A stretch of DNA of 64,000 nucleotides from Pseudopedobacter beijingensis (GCF_042678145.1 NZ_JBHUDG010000044.1:1-64000); one strand, 5' to 3'. Positions 46,295 through 55,118 are shown, counted from the stretch's first letter. Translations and numbers: made by a program. Notes: a model not told the origin generated them from the sequence alone.

Positions 46295-46411
46295 AGGTCT
46301 GCAAATATCATAAAATAAAGCGAATCGTAATAAAAAATAAGTTTCAAACTAAGTTTACTACTGACATACTGTTGACATCTGTAATTAGTAAATTGCAGAT
46401 ATTTTATCGGT

Positions 46412-47368
46412 ATGATGGATGACGGTATAAAGAAATTTGATAGAGTTGTAGCTATTTTGACCTGTTTGCAAACTAAAAGGACAGTAAAAGCACAGGAACT
46501 GGCCAATAAGTTTGGCGTAAGTTTAAGAACCATTTATCGTGATATTAAAACTCTGGAAGCGTCAGGAGTGCCTATTATAGGAGAAGCAGGAACAGGTTAT
46601 ACCATTTTGGAAGGATACCGTTTACCTCCTATTATGTTTACCAAGCAGGAGGCAAGCAGCTTTGTTACCGCCGAAAAATTGATGAATAGTTTTACAGATA
46701 AAAATGTGAGGCAGGCATTTCAATCAGGAATAGATAAGATAAAGTCTGTTTTGCGAGGTTCCGATAAAGATTGGTTAGAAGCATTAGAAAAACAAATTGT
46801 AATCTACCATCACAATAAATTATTTAATGATGCGCTACCCCATGTTTTTGAAACCTTATTAGAAAGTATAGCCTCTAAAAAACAGGTTAAGATGTTTTAC
46901 AGATCTTTTAATGAAGAACACACCGAAAGACTGATAGAGCCTGTAGGTATATTTAACGAAAACAGCTACTGGTATATTTTAGGTTATTGTTTGTTGCGGA
47001 AAGATTACCGACAATTTAGAACGGACAGGATATTGGGCTTAACCATTTTAGATTCTTCTTTTACAAAGGAACATGGGGCAGTAGAAAATTACAGGAAAAA
47101 AAGTACCGATGAACCTAAAAGAATATTAATCCTTTCAGTAGATAAAGAAGTTACTAAATATATTGCGGGTACCAGAAAATATTATGGGTTTATTGATGAA
47201 ACCGTACGGGATAATGAGGTAGAAATGCGCTTTGCCCTGAACGAAAAATATGATGATTATTTTATACGCTGGTTTTTAATGTTTGCAGACCATGCCACCA
47301 TTGTTTCTCCGGTAGACTTTAAGGATAAGGTCTCTGGATTATTGGAGCGTATTGCTTTAAGATTGTGA
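46412..47368 (+). CDS. WYL-domain transcriptional regulator (YafY-like)
   Basis: A 318-residue regulator with an N-terminal winged helix (about 8-65: VKAQELANKFGVSLRTIYRD) and a WYL domain (about 140-230: IEPVGIFNENSYWYILGYCL, RQFRTDRILGLTIL), then the WCX extension. WYL proteins bind ligands or nucleic acid and often repress stress or defence genes. The neighbouring KilA-N locus may be relevant, but nothing ties them directly. An alternative ATG lies one codon downstream. Confidence 0.9.
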   Translation: MMDDGIKKFDRVVAILTCLQTKRTVKAQELANKFGVSLRTIYRDIKTLEASGVPIIGEAGTGYTILEGYRLPPIMFTKQEASSFVTAEKLMNSFTDKNVRQAFQSGIDKIKSVLRGSDKDWLEALEKQIVIYHHNKLFNDALPHVFETLLESIASKKQVKMFYRSFNEEHTERLIEPVGIFNENSYWYILGYCLLRKDYRQFRTDRILGLTILDSSFTKEHGAVENYRKKSTDEPKRILILSVDKEVTKYIAGTRKYYGFIDETVRDNEVEMRFALNEKYDDYFIRWFLMFADHATIVSPVDFKDKVSGLLERIALRL

Positions 47369-47408
47369 AGTGCTTTTTGTGTTTAAAGTTTTTTATAGTA
47401 TGATAAAC

Positions 47409-48164
47409 TCACTTTAAGTTTTTAATACTATTACTTGCCAATAATGATTTCATCTGTGTAATAGCTACTTTGTTCAGTTCGGTCAATCGTTCACTTTGAG
47501 AGAAGTTTTTTCCAATCAATAAGGCATTGATGCTTTCCATATTACTCAAAACTACTAATTGTTCTATCGTGGCTTCATCACGAATGTTGCCCTTGGCTTC
47601 GGGGTTTTGCTCTCGCCATTCTTTTGCTGTTTTGCCAAACAGTGCTACATTCAGCAGGTCAGCTTCGTTGGCATATACAAAAGTTATCTGTTGTTTGGTG
47701 ATTTCTTTCGGAATCAGATTTTCTTTGATGGCATCGGTATGGATACGGTAATTAACCTTGGCTAAGGTGCGTTGTAAATTCCATTCTAATTGGGTACGGT
47801 TGCTTTCGTTATCTTTTAGCCTTTGAAATTCTTTGATAACAAACAGCTTAAATTCAATAGAAATCCACGATGCAAATTCCAAGGCAATATCTTTATGGGC
47901 AAAAGTACCACCATATCTTCCCGCTTTTGAAACAATACCAATTGCATTTGTGTTTTCTATCCAACGTTTAGGTGTCATCACAAAACTATTGAGTCCTGCT
48001 TGTTTTTTAAACCCCTCGAATTCGAGGGGTTTAAAATCAGGATTGTAAATTGTTTCCCAAAATCCCAATAGTTCTATGGTGTTGCGGTTTCGCATCCAAT
48101 TCTGGATAATACTGTCTGTATATGCCTCCATTTTTTCCTTGTCGGGATAGGATACCTTTTGCAT
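47409..48164 (-). pseudogene. KilA-N domain protein, 5'-truncated copy B
   Basis: About 250 codons from the first usable ATG. They encode most of a Bacteroidetes KilA-N protein: NWMRNRNTIELLGFWE, then WIENTNAIGIVSKAGRYGGT, FAHKDIALEFASWISIEFKL and the long helical C-terminus ending SNSIKNLK. The expected start of the domain (the part reading EDYISLTDIARYKNP in copy A) is missing and replaced by unrelated residues. The C-terminal two-thirds look intact, so it may still be made from ATG 48164 or 48131, but without a normal N-terminus. Confidence 0.7.
48005..48036. repeat. Perfect 32-base palindrome inside the KilA-N gene
   Basis: Sixteen-base perfect arms centred on the EcoRI-like GAATTC at 48018-48023 (left arm TTTTAAACCCCTCGAA). 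It is in frame and encodes FKPLEFEGFK. A similar palindrome with one inner mismatch is centred at 48237/48238 in copy A at the homologous codons. Confidence 0.95.
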
Positions 48165-48450
48165 GAGTAGTTTCGGTCCATTTAGATGGAGATAGTGTAA
48201 ATGAATTGCTGCCAGTTTCATATAAAAAGGAGTCGAATTCGACCCCTTTAAATTCGGGGTTATTAAGTTGTTCCCACAAACCAAGAAATTCGATGGTAGT
48301 TCGGGATCGCATCCAGTTTTTTACTACATCCTTAGGTTCTTTTGGGTTTTTATATCTTGCAATATCCGTTAGCGAAATATACTCCTCTTTATTATGCTCA
48401 TAAAGAACAATATCGATTTGTTGAACAGTGATTATTCTATTCTTTGTCAT
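48037..48450 (-). pseudogene. KilA-N domain protein, 3'-truncated copy A
   Basis: The frame starts at a good ATG and encodes the complete first part of a KilA-N domain: EEYISLTDIARYKNPKEPKD, VVKNWMRSRTTIEFLGLWEQ, FKGVEFDSF and GILSRQGKNGGIY. After about residue 110 the sequence turns into out-of-frame translation of copy B and stops at 48037. The family continues AHKDIALEFASW at this point, so the gene is truncated. The break falls near 48110-48120. Confidence 0.7.
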
Positions 48451-48700
48451 TATTCTGGTTTTTGGTTAGTATCGTAAATTTACATAATCATACTAATAAT
48501 TAGCTTGGTTTCCGGAATTAACATCTGTTATAGTTTAAAGCTTTATTTACAGAAAGTTTTAGATAAATAATTACAGGAAATTTATACCATAAATATTCTG
48601 GTCTCGTTTATAGAAACCAGAATATTTTTAAAAAAAGCAGGAGAAAAATAGCGCTTTGCGATGTGGGTAAATGTAGGGGAAAAAGAAAAATCCGTACTGA

Positions 48701-49174
48701 TTAATCTCTCTCCCAAAAGAAGGGGGGCTCAATGCCCAAAGCTCTTAAGTAAACATAACCCTGGCCTCGGTGGTGAACTTCGTTTTCAATAAAATAAAAA
48801 ACAGAGTCCATAATAGTAGAGTTATACATACCAAACAGGTTAAACATCTCCTGGAATCTTTCAGGTTTTATTTGTGTCCAGTATTGGTTAATTTCTTCCG
48901 TTGATTTATCCCATAAATCAAGAATCTGTTGTTTGGTAGAAATACCCTCAAGGTGCTGGTAAGTTCCGGGTGTGTCACTGGTAAATTCTTTTAAAGAAGG
49001 AACTGCGATAGATAGTAGCTCCATTGCCATTTCAGAAAAAGGCCTCATGCCTCCAATGGTAAAGTTAAAAAGATCCTGTTCCGGGAATTTTTCAATAAGC
49101 TTTCTGGTTACCTGTCTGTGGCCTTGCCAGTGTTTCAATAATTGCTCAGTGGTAATAATTGCTGTCGTTTCCAT
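48701..49174 (-). CDS. DinB-family protein
   Basis: A 157-residue four-helix protein of the DinB/YfiT superfamily. Metal-ligand histidines are suggested by LLKHWQGHRQVTRKLIEKFP near the N-terminus and VHHRGQGYVYLRALGIEPP near the C-terminus. Members are often metal-dependent thiol transferases using bacillithiol or related thiols. A bacillithiol deacetylase gene is present elsewhere in the window (61954), consistent with but not proof of such a role. Confidence 0.85.
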   Translation of the reverse strand: METTAIITTEQLLKHWQGHRQVTRKLIEKFPEQDLFNFTIGGMRPFSEMAMELLSIAVPSLKEFTSDTPGTYQHLEGISTKQQILDLWDKSTEEINQYWTQIKPERFQEMFNLFGMYNSTIMDSVFYFIENEVHHRGQGYVYLRALGIEPPFFWERD

Positions 49175-49319
49175 TTTATTTTTGTTTTGGATAAAAATTA
49201 TATACCAAAAATATTAGCAAGTAATGACAGCAGTTTGTCAGTAGAGTTTATGAAAAAAATATTTTTTTCTATAAAAGTATTTCGGATGTAAAATTAACCC
49301 GATGTAAGTATGGTTGCGT

Positions 49320-49760
49320 TTATTTAAGCAACTGCGCTAATTGCTTTTTACTTAGAAACCCGGAATAGGTGGAGAGGATATTAAAATCTTTGTCAACCAG
49401 TACCCAGGCAGGATATCCTACAGTACTATTGATGAAAAAAGATTGTACGAAGGGGTGTGGCTGGTATTTTACAGGATTATCATTCCTGAATGTACGTTTA
49501 TTGTATTTAACAATCTGGTCAGACTCGGCATCAAAATCTATAAAATTGTAACGTTCTGCTAGTTTTTCCTCCCGGTTTTTGTTTTTCAGGCTTTTACTTT
49601 GCATAGCGCAGTATACGCACCAGGTTGTGTGGAAATAAAGTAAAACAGGTTTGTTGTTTTGCAGAACAAGAGCATCAATATCCACCACTTTTTGTTGCGA
49701 AAAAGCACTTGTACCCGTAAGTACAAGTGCGATTGATATAATTAGACAAACAATTCTCAT
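49320..49760 (-). CDS. Secreted thioredoxin-family protein
   Basis: A 146-residue protein with a signal peptide (about 1-21, ending SAFS) and a thioredoxin fold. The active site is TTWCVYC with Cys48 and Cys51. The cis-Pro region reads STVGYPAWVLVD. Export implies action in the periplasm. Its ATG overlaps the stop of the TonB receptor gene (TAATG), so it is translationally coupled. The receptor has its own Cys-x-x-Cys in the plug, making it a plausible partner. Confidence 0.9.
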   Translation of the reverse strand: MRIVCLIISIALVLTGTSAFSQQKVVDIDALVLQNNKPVLLYFHTTWCVYCAMQSKSLKNKNREEKLAERYNFIDFDAESDQIVKYNKRTFRNDNPVKYQPHPFVQSFFINSTVGYPAWVLVDKDFNILSTYSGFLSKKQLAQLLK

Positions 49761-52012
49761 TATCTAAAAAGATTATACCTCACTCCCAGGAAACCTCTTA
49801 TACCCTGCAAAGATGAATAATTATAGCTAGGATCAAAAGTGTAGCCATAAGGGTTGTTGATAGGGTCGTCTACATGATTGTCAAACGGATCAAATGGACG
49901 CATAATCGGGTTTTTAGGAACAAAGTTTAACAGGTTTTTTAATCCACCATAAACCTCTACACCATTTTTGAACTTCTTATTGACTTGTATGTTTGCAAGC
50001 ATAAATAAAGGCGAATACTCCGGACGGAAGTCATCAGGTAAAATAGGTAATCTCATAGGACCATACCAGTTGCCTGTTAAATCTACAGACCAGCTTTTGG
50101 TAAAGGTGTAGCTTCCTACAAAAGTACCGGACCATTTTGGAGCATGTAATTGCCTTACCTTAACCATGGCGCCATCATCTTCCTCTTTTTTTTGGAAAAC
50201 GTCCATATAAGACACACCAACCATTAATTTAAGCGGAAAAGTAAAAGCAAAATCGGTATTTAAGGAAATCCCTCTGGTAATGGCATGCCCGTTTAAATTC
50301 TGATAAATGATTTTATTAGGATCAGTATCAAAATCACCTACAATTTTATTGGAAAAATAGGAGTAGAATCCGGTAAAGTCAAAGCCCATAAAAACATTCT
50401 CGGTAGGGACTTTTAGAACATAATTGAGGTTGGCATTGATAGATCTTTCCGGGTTTAGCTCTTCCTGAATAACCACTTCTCTGGCTCCTGTTAAAGCAGC
50501 ATGATCTTCTGTGAATAAATTAACTACCCTGAAACCTGTTCCAAAACTTCCCCTGAAAGTGTGGTGATGGTTTGGCGAGTATTTATAAGCTAAACGAGGC
50601 GAATGTATACCTCCATGATATTTATCGTAATCGTAACGGTAACCCGTTAATAAAGTGTTTTTATCATTTAGTTTCCATTCATCCTGAATAAACACACCTG
50701 GTAATGGTGTTTTTGCAGGCTTGTCTGTCCCGTCTTCATTCGCCGTCCCTGGAGTGTTGTCATTATACTCAGTATATCTGAATGATGCACCCAGTAACAA
50801 ACTATGTTTCTTGCTCAAATCTTTGTCCCAATAACCTTGTAAGAAGCCTACATGTTGTGTCGCGTCATATTGCGTGTCTCCATACCAGGAATCTTGTTTA
50901 TGCCAGTTATAAGAGTATTGCGTGAAGATTTTTTCCCGGGTAGGGAGTTGGTACAATCCAATTAATTCAGCTCTGTTGGTGTAAATACTTTCCCCATAAA
51001 CCTGGTCACTTCCTCTGTAAGATTTGTTCCAGTTCATTTCGCCGCCCCATCTGTCTTCATAAACATACCTTGCGGCAATACTTGCCTGTTTGTTGTCTTT
51101 ACGATCAAAACTCCATTTATTAAAAATAGAAATTCGGTCTTGCAAGGTCATGTCTGTGAAATTATCCTTATTCTTATCTATTTTGTTCTGAAAATTATAG
51201 TAGTTCAGACCCAGTAAGCTGGTGCTTTTATTCGCTTTCCATTTGATGGCAGCGTCAGCACTTACCTCGCCCCAGGTTGTAGAAAATATATCTGTAGTTA
51301 AAACAGGAGCCTTGTTCGGATTTTTGGTAATGACATTGATAATTCCTCCCATAGCTTCAGAGCCATATAGAGAAGAAGCAGGGCCTTTAACCACCTCAAT
51401 ACGTTCTACCATAGAATTTGGAATCCCACTAAGGCCGTACACTGTAGACAGGGCACTAACAATAGGCATTCCATCAATCAGAATCATGGTATAAGGGCCT
51501 TCCATTCCATTAATATGGATATCACCCGTATTACATACATTACAATTTAATTGTGGTTGTACACCGTTAACCATGCCAATGGCATCAAATAAGCTGGGTG
51601 TAGGGTTTTTTCTGAAGAGTTGAGGCGTAATAATCTCTACAGGAATAGGACTGTCGCTGCGGCTTACTTCTTTCATGGTTCCGGTGACAACCACTTCGCT
51701 TAAACCAAAATTGTCGTTTTCTAAATGAATATGTAGAGGCTTATTCTTTTCAGCTATCTGTACGTTGATTTTCCTGGCCTGATAGCCAACAGCCGAAATA
51801 ACCAATGTTTTGTTTCCAAAAGGAACGCTCTTTAGGGTGAAATTTCCGTCGACATCCGAAATAGTGCCCAACGTACTGCCAGATACCTTTATAGATGCGT
51901 TAACAATAGCTCCGTCCTTAGAAAGGACCTGTCCCGATAAACTGCCTGTAGATTGTGCAGACAATGAGAGTGAAACTGCAAATAATAATAAAAAAAGTAG
52001 TGTGTTCTTCAT
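49760..52012 (-). CDS. TonB-dependent receptor with Cys-x-x-Cys in the plug
   Basis: A 750-residue outer-membrane receptor. A signal peptide is followed by a carboxypeptidase-regulatory-like domain (about 22-105), the plug (about 115-230) and a 22-strand barrel. The plug contains QLNCNVCNTGDIHINGMEG with Cys157 and Cys160, then ILIDGMPIVSALSTVYGLSG and VKGPASSLYGSEAMGGIINV. The last residue is Arg preceded by Phe (YNLFR), not the usual aromatic end. It is in one operon with an Nramp-type transporter, a His-rich membrane protein and a secreted thioredoxin. This context points to a metal or metal-complex substrate, which the sequence does not identify. Confidence 0.9.
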   Translation of the reverse strand: MKNTLLFLLLFAVSLSLSAQSTGSLSGQVLSKDGAIVNASIKVSGSTLGTISDVDGNFTLKSVPFGNKTLVISAVGYQARKINVQIAEKNKPLHIHLENDNFGLSEVVVTGTMKEVSRSDSPIPVEIITPQLFRKNPTPSLFDAIGMVNGVQPQLNCNVCNTGDIHINGMEGPYTMILIDGMPIVSALSTVYGLSGIPNSMVERIEVVKGPASSLYGSEAMGGIINVITKNPNKAPVLTTDIFSTTWGEVSADAAIKWKANKSTSLLGLNYYNFQNKIDKNKDNFTDMTLQDRISIFNKWSFDRKDNKQASIAARYVYEDRWGGEMNWNKSYRGSDQVYGESIYTNRAELIGLYQLPTREKIFTQYSYNWHKQDSWYGDTQYDATQHVGFLQGYWDKDLSKKHSLLLGASFRYTEYNDNTPGTANEDGTDKPAKTPLPGVFIQDEWKLNDKNTLLTGYRYDYDKYHGGIHSPRLAYKYSPNHHHTFRGSFGTGFRVVNLFTEDHAALTGAREVVIQEELNPERSINANLNYVLKVPTENVFMGFDFTGFYSYFSNKIVGDFDTDPNKIIYQNLNGHAITRGISLNTDFAFTFPLKLMVGVSYMDVFQKKEEDDGAMVKVRQLHAPKWSGTFVGSYTFTKSWSVDLTGNWYGPMRLPILPDDFRPEYSPLFMLANIQVNKKFKNGVEVYGGLKNLLNFVPKNPIMRPFDPFDNHVDDPINNPYGYTFDPSYNYSSLQGIRGFLGVRYNLFR

Positions 52013-52082
52013 TTTAAAATAAACAAAATAATTCCAGTAAGAGAGCGTATTTCTCTCTTTAAATAGTCTTTTAAAGTGTGAG

Positions 52083-52454
52083 TTAATAAATGAGATGAGG
52101 TGGTCCTCGTCGATAAGCGTCAGATAAAGTGTGAGTTAGCCAGAACCCAATTTGTAAATCTGTTTTAATAATAAGTTCCGGAATACGAAGTACAATAAAA
52201 TCGAATAAGCTTACCGGAAGGATATTATTTCCATAAAATAGTTTAGCAAATGTTACATACTCGTTAGGTGTATGGGTATGTGGTTTTGGCTGTCCGTTAT
52301 CTTTAGGAACAAATGGGTGGGCGTGTACCACAATTTGTCCATTAGGTAAGATATGGCTATGCACAAACAGGATACTGTTTAATAATAGAAAAGACAATAA
52401 AGCCAGGTAGTTTATGGCAATTGCTTTTCTATATCCTATTTTACTGATAACCAT
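52083..52454 (-). CDS. Small His-rich membrane-anchored protein
   Basis: A 123-residue protein with one N-terminal hydrophobic helix (about 12-31). An extracytoplasmic part rich in His pairs follows: FVHSHILPNGQIVVHAHPF, then KPHTHTPNEYVTFAKLFYG. The HxH and HAH motifs suggest binding of Zn, Cu, Mn or Fe. A second hydrophobic stretch lies at about 76-95. It lies 14 bases after the Nramp gene and 70 bases before the TonB receptor gene. No named family was recognised. It could be a periplasmic metal chaperone or sensor for this operon. Confidence 0.75.
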   Translation of the reverse strand: MVISKIGYRKAIAINYLALLSFLLLNSILFVHSHILPNGQIVVHAHPFVPKDNGQPKPHTHTPNEYVTFAKLFYGNNILPVSLFDFIVLRIPELIIKTDLQIGFWLTHTLSDAYRRGPPHLIY

Positions 52455-52468
52455 TTGTACAGAGCTTG

Positions 52469-54340
52469 TTATTTTCTTACAACCAATACCGGAACTTTTA
52501 CATTATGTCTAACCGAATCAACGGTCGAACCAAATAAAAGGTCTTTAAAACCTTTGTGGCCATGGGTACCCAGCACAAGAAAGTCAATGTTGCTTTTGTT
52601 GACTATATCGGTTATGGCCTGTGCACTAGAACCATAGCCGATAGCCAACGTAGCTGTATAACCAAGTCTTTCCAGATTTTGCTGGTATTTTTTTAAATTA
52701 TCCTCATCGTTAATAGTTTCCATATCCAAAACGTTTTGTTTATGGTATTTTGCTCCCGCAGTTTCTACAATGTGTATGAGTGTATAATGTGCTTTTTTTC
52801 CGCCTTGCAGCACCGCATGTCTGATCACATTTTTATCATTGTCCGAAAAATCAATAGCTACACCAATATTTTTATATTCGATAGCATTTAAGTCGGCAAA
52901 AGTGACTGCAGAACCATGAGGAACAAGAGGATCTTTGATTTTTTTGTTCCTGCTTAGAAGAGGCTCTACAATAATATAAAGTAAAAGTAAACCTAAAGCT
53001 ATAGCAATGGGGATGATGGCAACATAAATCCAGATATCATTTTTACCAGACTCCTGTAGCCAGATATTTATTTCATCTATAACCAGTTTTACATTTAAAA
53101 TAATAATAACACCTGCACTTATCCATGCCAGTATCTTTACCCAATTTTTAATAACAAATTCACCCATTTCATTTTTATTGGAGGTGAAATAGATAAGGGG
53201 AATAATAGCAAAGGCTAACTGAAGGCTGAGTACCACCTGACTTAAAATAAGAAGTTCTCCCAATGCATTTTCGCCAAAATGCAATATGGTGAAGAAAGCA
53301 GGGGCAATAGCTAGTAAACGTGTTATTAATCGCCTTACCCAAGGTTCTATACGAAGGTTAAGATGCCCTTCCATTATAATCTGGCCTGCTAAAGTGCCTG
53401 TAATTGTAGAACTTTGCCCCGATGCAATAAGAGCGATAGCAAAAAGGGTAGGAGCAGCATTACCAAAAATGTTTTCAAGGAGTTTGTAAGCATCTTGTAT
53501 TTCAGCAACTTCATGATAGCCATTTTCATAAAAAGCCGCTGCTGCTAATATCAATATAGCCGCATTTACAAAAAAGGCAAGATTTAATGCAATGGCAGTA
53601 TCCATAATGTTAAATTTGATGGCCTGCCTGATGCCAGAACTTGTTCTTTCGATTTTACGGGTTTGTACTAAAGAAGAATGTAAATACAGGTTATGCGGCA
53701 TAACCGTAGCTCCAATAATACCTATAGCAATATAAAGCGCACTACTGTTAAGTTCAGAAGGGACAAGGCCTTTTACTACTTCGCCCAGGTCTGGCTTCAC
53801 AATAAACATCTCGAATAAAAACGAAAGGCCTACAATAAAAACCATGGATAGTATAAAGGCTTCCATGCTTCGCATACCTTTTTTTAATAAAAAAAGTAAT
53901 AAGATGGTATCTAAAACAGTAATACTTATTCCCCATATTATAGGCAGGCCAAAAAGTAAGTTTAAACCGATAGCCATACCTATGATTTCTGCTAAATCAC
54001 AAGCTATTATAGCTATTTGTGCCAATATATAAAGAGGAAGATTTACCCATTTAGGATAAGCCTTTTTAGAAGCCTGTGCCAGGTCTAAACCTTTTACTAT
54101 GCCCAGCCTTGCACTTAACGATTGTAATAAAAGTGCTATCAGGTTAGACATTAGCAAAACCCAAATAAGTTTATATCCGAATTGCGATCCACCGGCAAGG
54201 TCTGTAGCCCAGTTTCCCGGATCCATATAGCCCACACTAATCAGATATGCCGGACCTAAAAAAGCAAAAACCTTTCGCCAGCCTTTCTTTTGATTAGGAT
54301 CTACGGATTGATGTACCTCACTTAATGATTCTGATGCCAT
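52469..54340 (-). CDS. mntH: Nramp divalent metal transporter fused to a universal stress protein domain
   Basis: A 623-residue protein. Residues about 20-440 are an eleven-helix Nramp transporter with the metal-site motifs MDPGN (Asp40, Asn43) and MPHNLYLHS (Met214, His216), so Mn2+ or Fe2+ import with protons is expected. From about 482 to the end is a UspA domain (NIGVAIDFSDNDKN) with the nucleotide-binding GTHGHKGFKDLLFGST. Typical MntH lacks this tail, which may regulate transport by ATP or an adenine nucleotide. It is the first gene of the metal operon and has two TTAG/GTCTAA-type boxes in its promoter. Confidence 0.92.
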   Translation of the reverse strand: MASESLSEVHQSVDPNQKKGWRKVFAFLGPAYLISVGYMDPGNWATDLAGGSQFGYKLIWVLLMSNLIALLLQSLSARLGIVKGLDLAQASKKAYPKWVNLPLYILAQIAIIACDLAEIIGMAIGLNLLFGLPIIWGISITVLDTILLLFLLKKGMRSMEAFILSMVFIVGLSFLFEMFIVKPDLGEVVKGLVPSELNSSALYIAIGIIGATVMPHNLYLHSSLVQTRKIERTSSGIRQAIKFNIMDTAIALNLAFFVNAAILILAAAAFYENGYHEVAEIQDAYKLLENIFGNAAPTLFAIALIASGQSSTITGTLAGQIIMEGHLNLRIEPWVRRLITRLLAIAPAFFTILHFGENALGELLILSQVVLSLQLAFAIIPLIYFTSNKNEMGEFVIKNWVKILAWISAGVIIILNVKLVIDEINIWLQESGKNDIWIYVAIIPIAIALGLLLLYIIVEPLLSRNKKIKDPLVPHGSAVTFADLNAIEYKNIGVAIDFSDNDKNVIRHAVLQGGKKAHYTLIHIVETAGAKYHKQNVLDMETINDEDNLKKYQQNLERLGYTATLAIGYGSSAQAITDIVNKSNIDFLVLGTHGHKGFKDLLFGSTVDSVRHNVKVPVLVVRK

Positions 54341-54405
54341 TTCTATTTTATCTTTTTAACTTCAGTTGGGCAGAATAAATTTTTACTGCTAAAAACTAAA
54401 GCTTA

Positions 54406-54464
54406 TAATCTTTGTCTAAAAATATTGATTCTGCAAATATAATTAAAATATTAGTCTTGTCTAA
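54406..54464 (-). promoter_or_regulatory. mntH promoter with two candidate metalloregulator boxes
   Basis: On the minus strand a TATATTTG -7 element lies at 54441-54434. It is flanked by two related boxes: TTAGACAAGACTAA (54464-54451), upstream in the spacer, and TTAGACAAAGATTA (54419-54406), downstream. TTAG-N6-CTAA resembles DtxR/MntR-family operators. No regulator of that family is encoded in the window. Confidence 0.5.
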
Positions 54465-54560
54465 CTTTTTAATTAGAATTGATGTTTTTATGTTTTGACA
54501 GCCCGAAATTTTATCATGTTTCATGAATAAAATATATCTTTACACCGTAAAATATAGCAC

Positions 54561-55025
54561 ATGGAATTAGATAAAATTGATCTGAATATTCTGAAAATCA
54601 TGCAGGAGAACGGCCGTATCACTAATTTACAGCTTTCACAGCTCATTGGTTTATCGCCTGCACCCACTTTAGAGCGTGTAAGAAAATTAGAAAATTCTGG
54701 TTATATAAAGAGTTATCATGCGCTGGTTGATGAAGAAAAATTAGGTTTAGGAATCAAAACCTTTATACAGGTATCTCTGGATTTTCATCAGAATGATACT
54801 ATAAATATATTTCAGCAAGAAATAGCAGCCATTAAAGAAGTGACAGAGTGCCATCACGTAACAGGGCAATGCGACTTTATTTTAAAGGTGTACGTAAAAG
54901 ATATAAAAGCTTACGAGCAGTTGATTATGCATAAGATTAGTAAAATATCAGTAGTCAAAACTTTTCAAACGCTCATGATTCTTTCTACCAGTAAAAAAGA
55001 ACCCATAGTGCCTATAGAGTATTAA
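54561..55025 (+). CDS. Lrp/AsnC-family regulator
   Basis: A 154-residue regulator. The N-terminal helix-turn-helix (about 4-50) includes NILKIMQENGRITNLQLSQL and LSPAPTLERVRKLENSGYIK. The C-terminal RAM effector domain (about 65-145) has TECHHVTGQCDFILKVYVKD. It responds to an amino acid or related ligand. It is divergent from mntH, sharing a 220-base promoter region, but nothing shows that it controls metal import. Confidence 0.93.
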   Translation: MELDKIDLNILKIMQENGRITNLQLSQLIGLSPAPTLERVRKLENSGYIKSYHALVDEEKLGLGIKTFIQVSLDFHQNDTINIFQQEIAAIKEVTECHHVTGQCDFILKVYVKDIKAYEQLIMHKISKISVVKTFQTLMILSTSKKEPIVPIEY

Positions 55026-55118
55026 CCTGAACTCGATTAATATTTCATTGTTTTTGAGTGATTTGGACATTATTTCATGTTTAGTTCCGAAGTAAATTCG
55101 GAAGACACCCCTATTTTT

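Noticed and set aside
48165..48284. Extended N-terminus of KilA-N copy B from a TTG at 48284
   Set aside because: The 40 extra residues are out-of-frame translation of copy A and do not resemble a KilA-N domain start.
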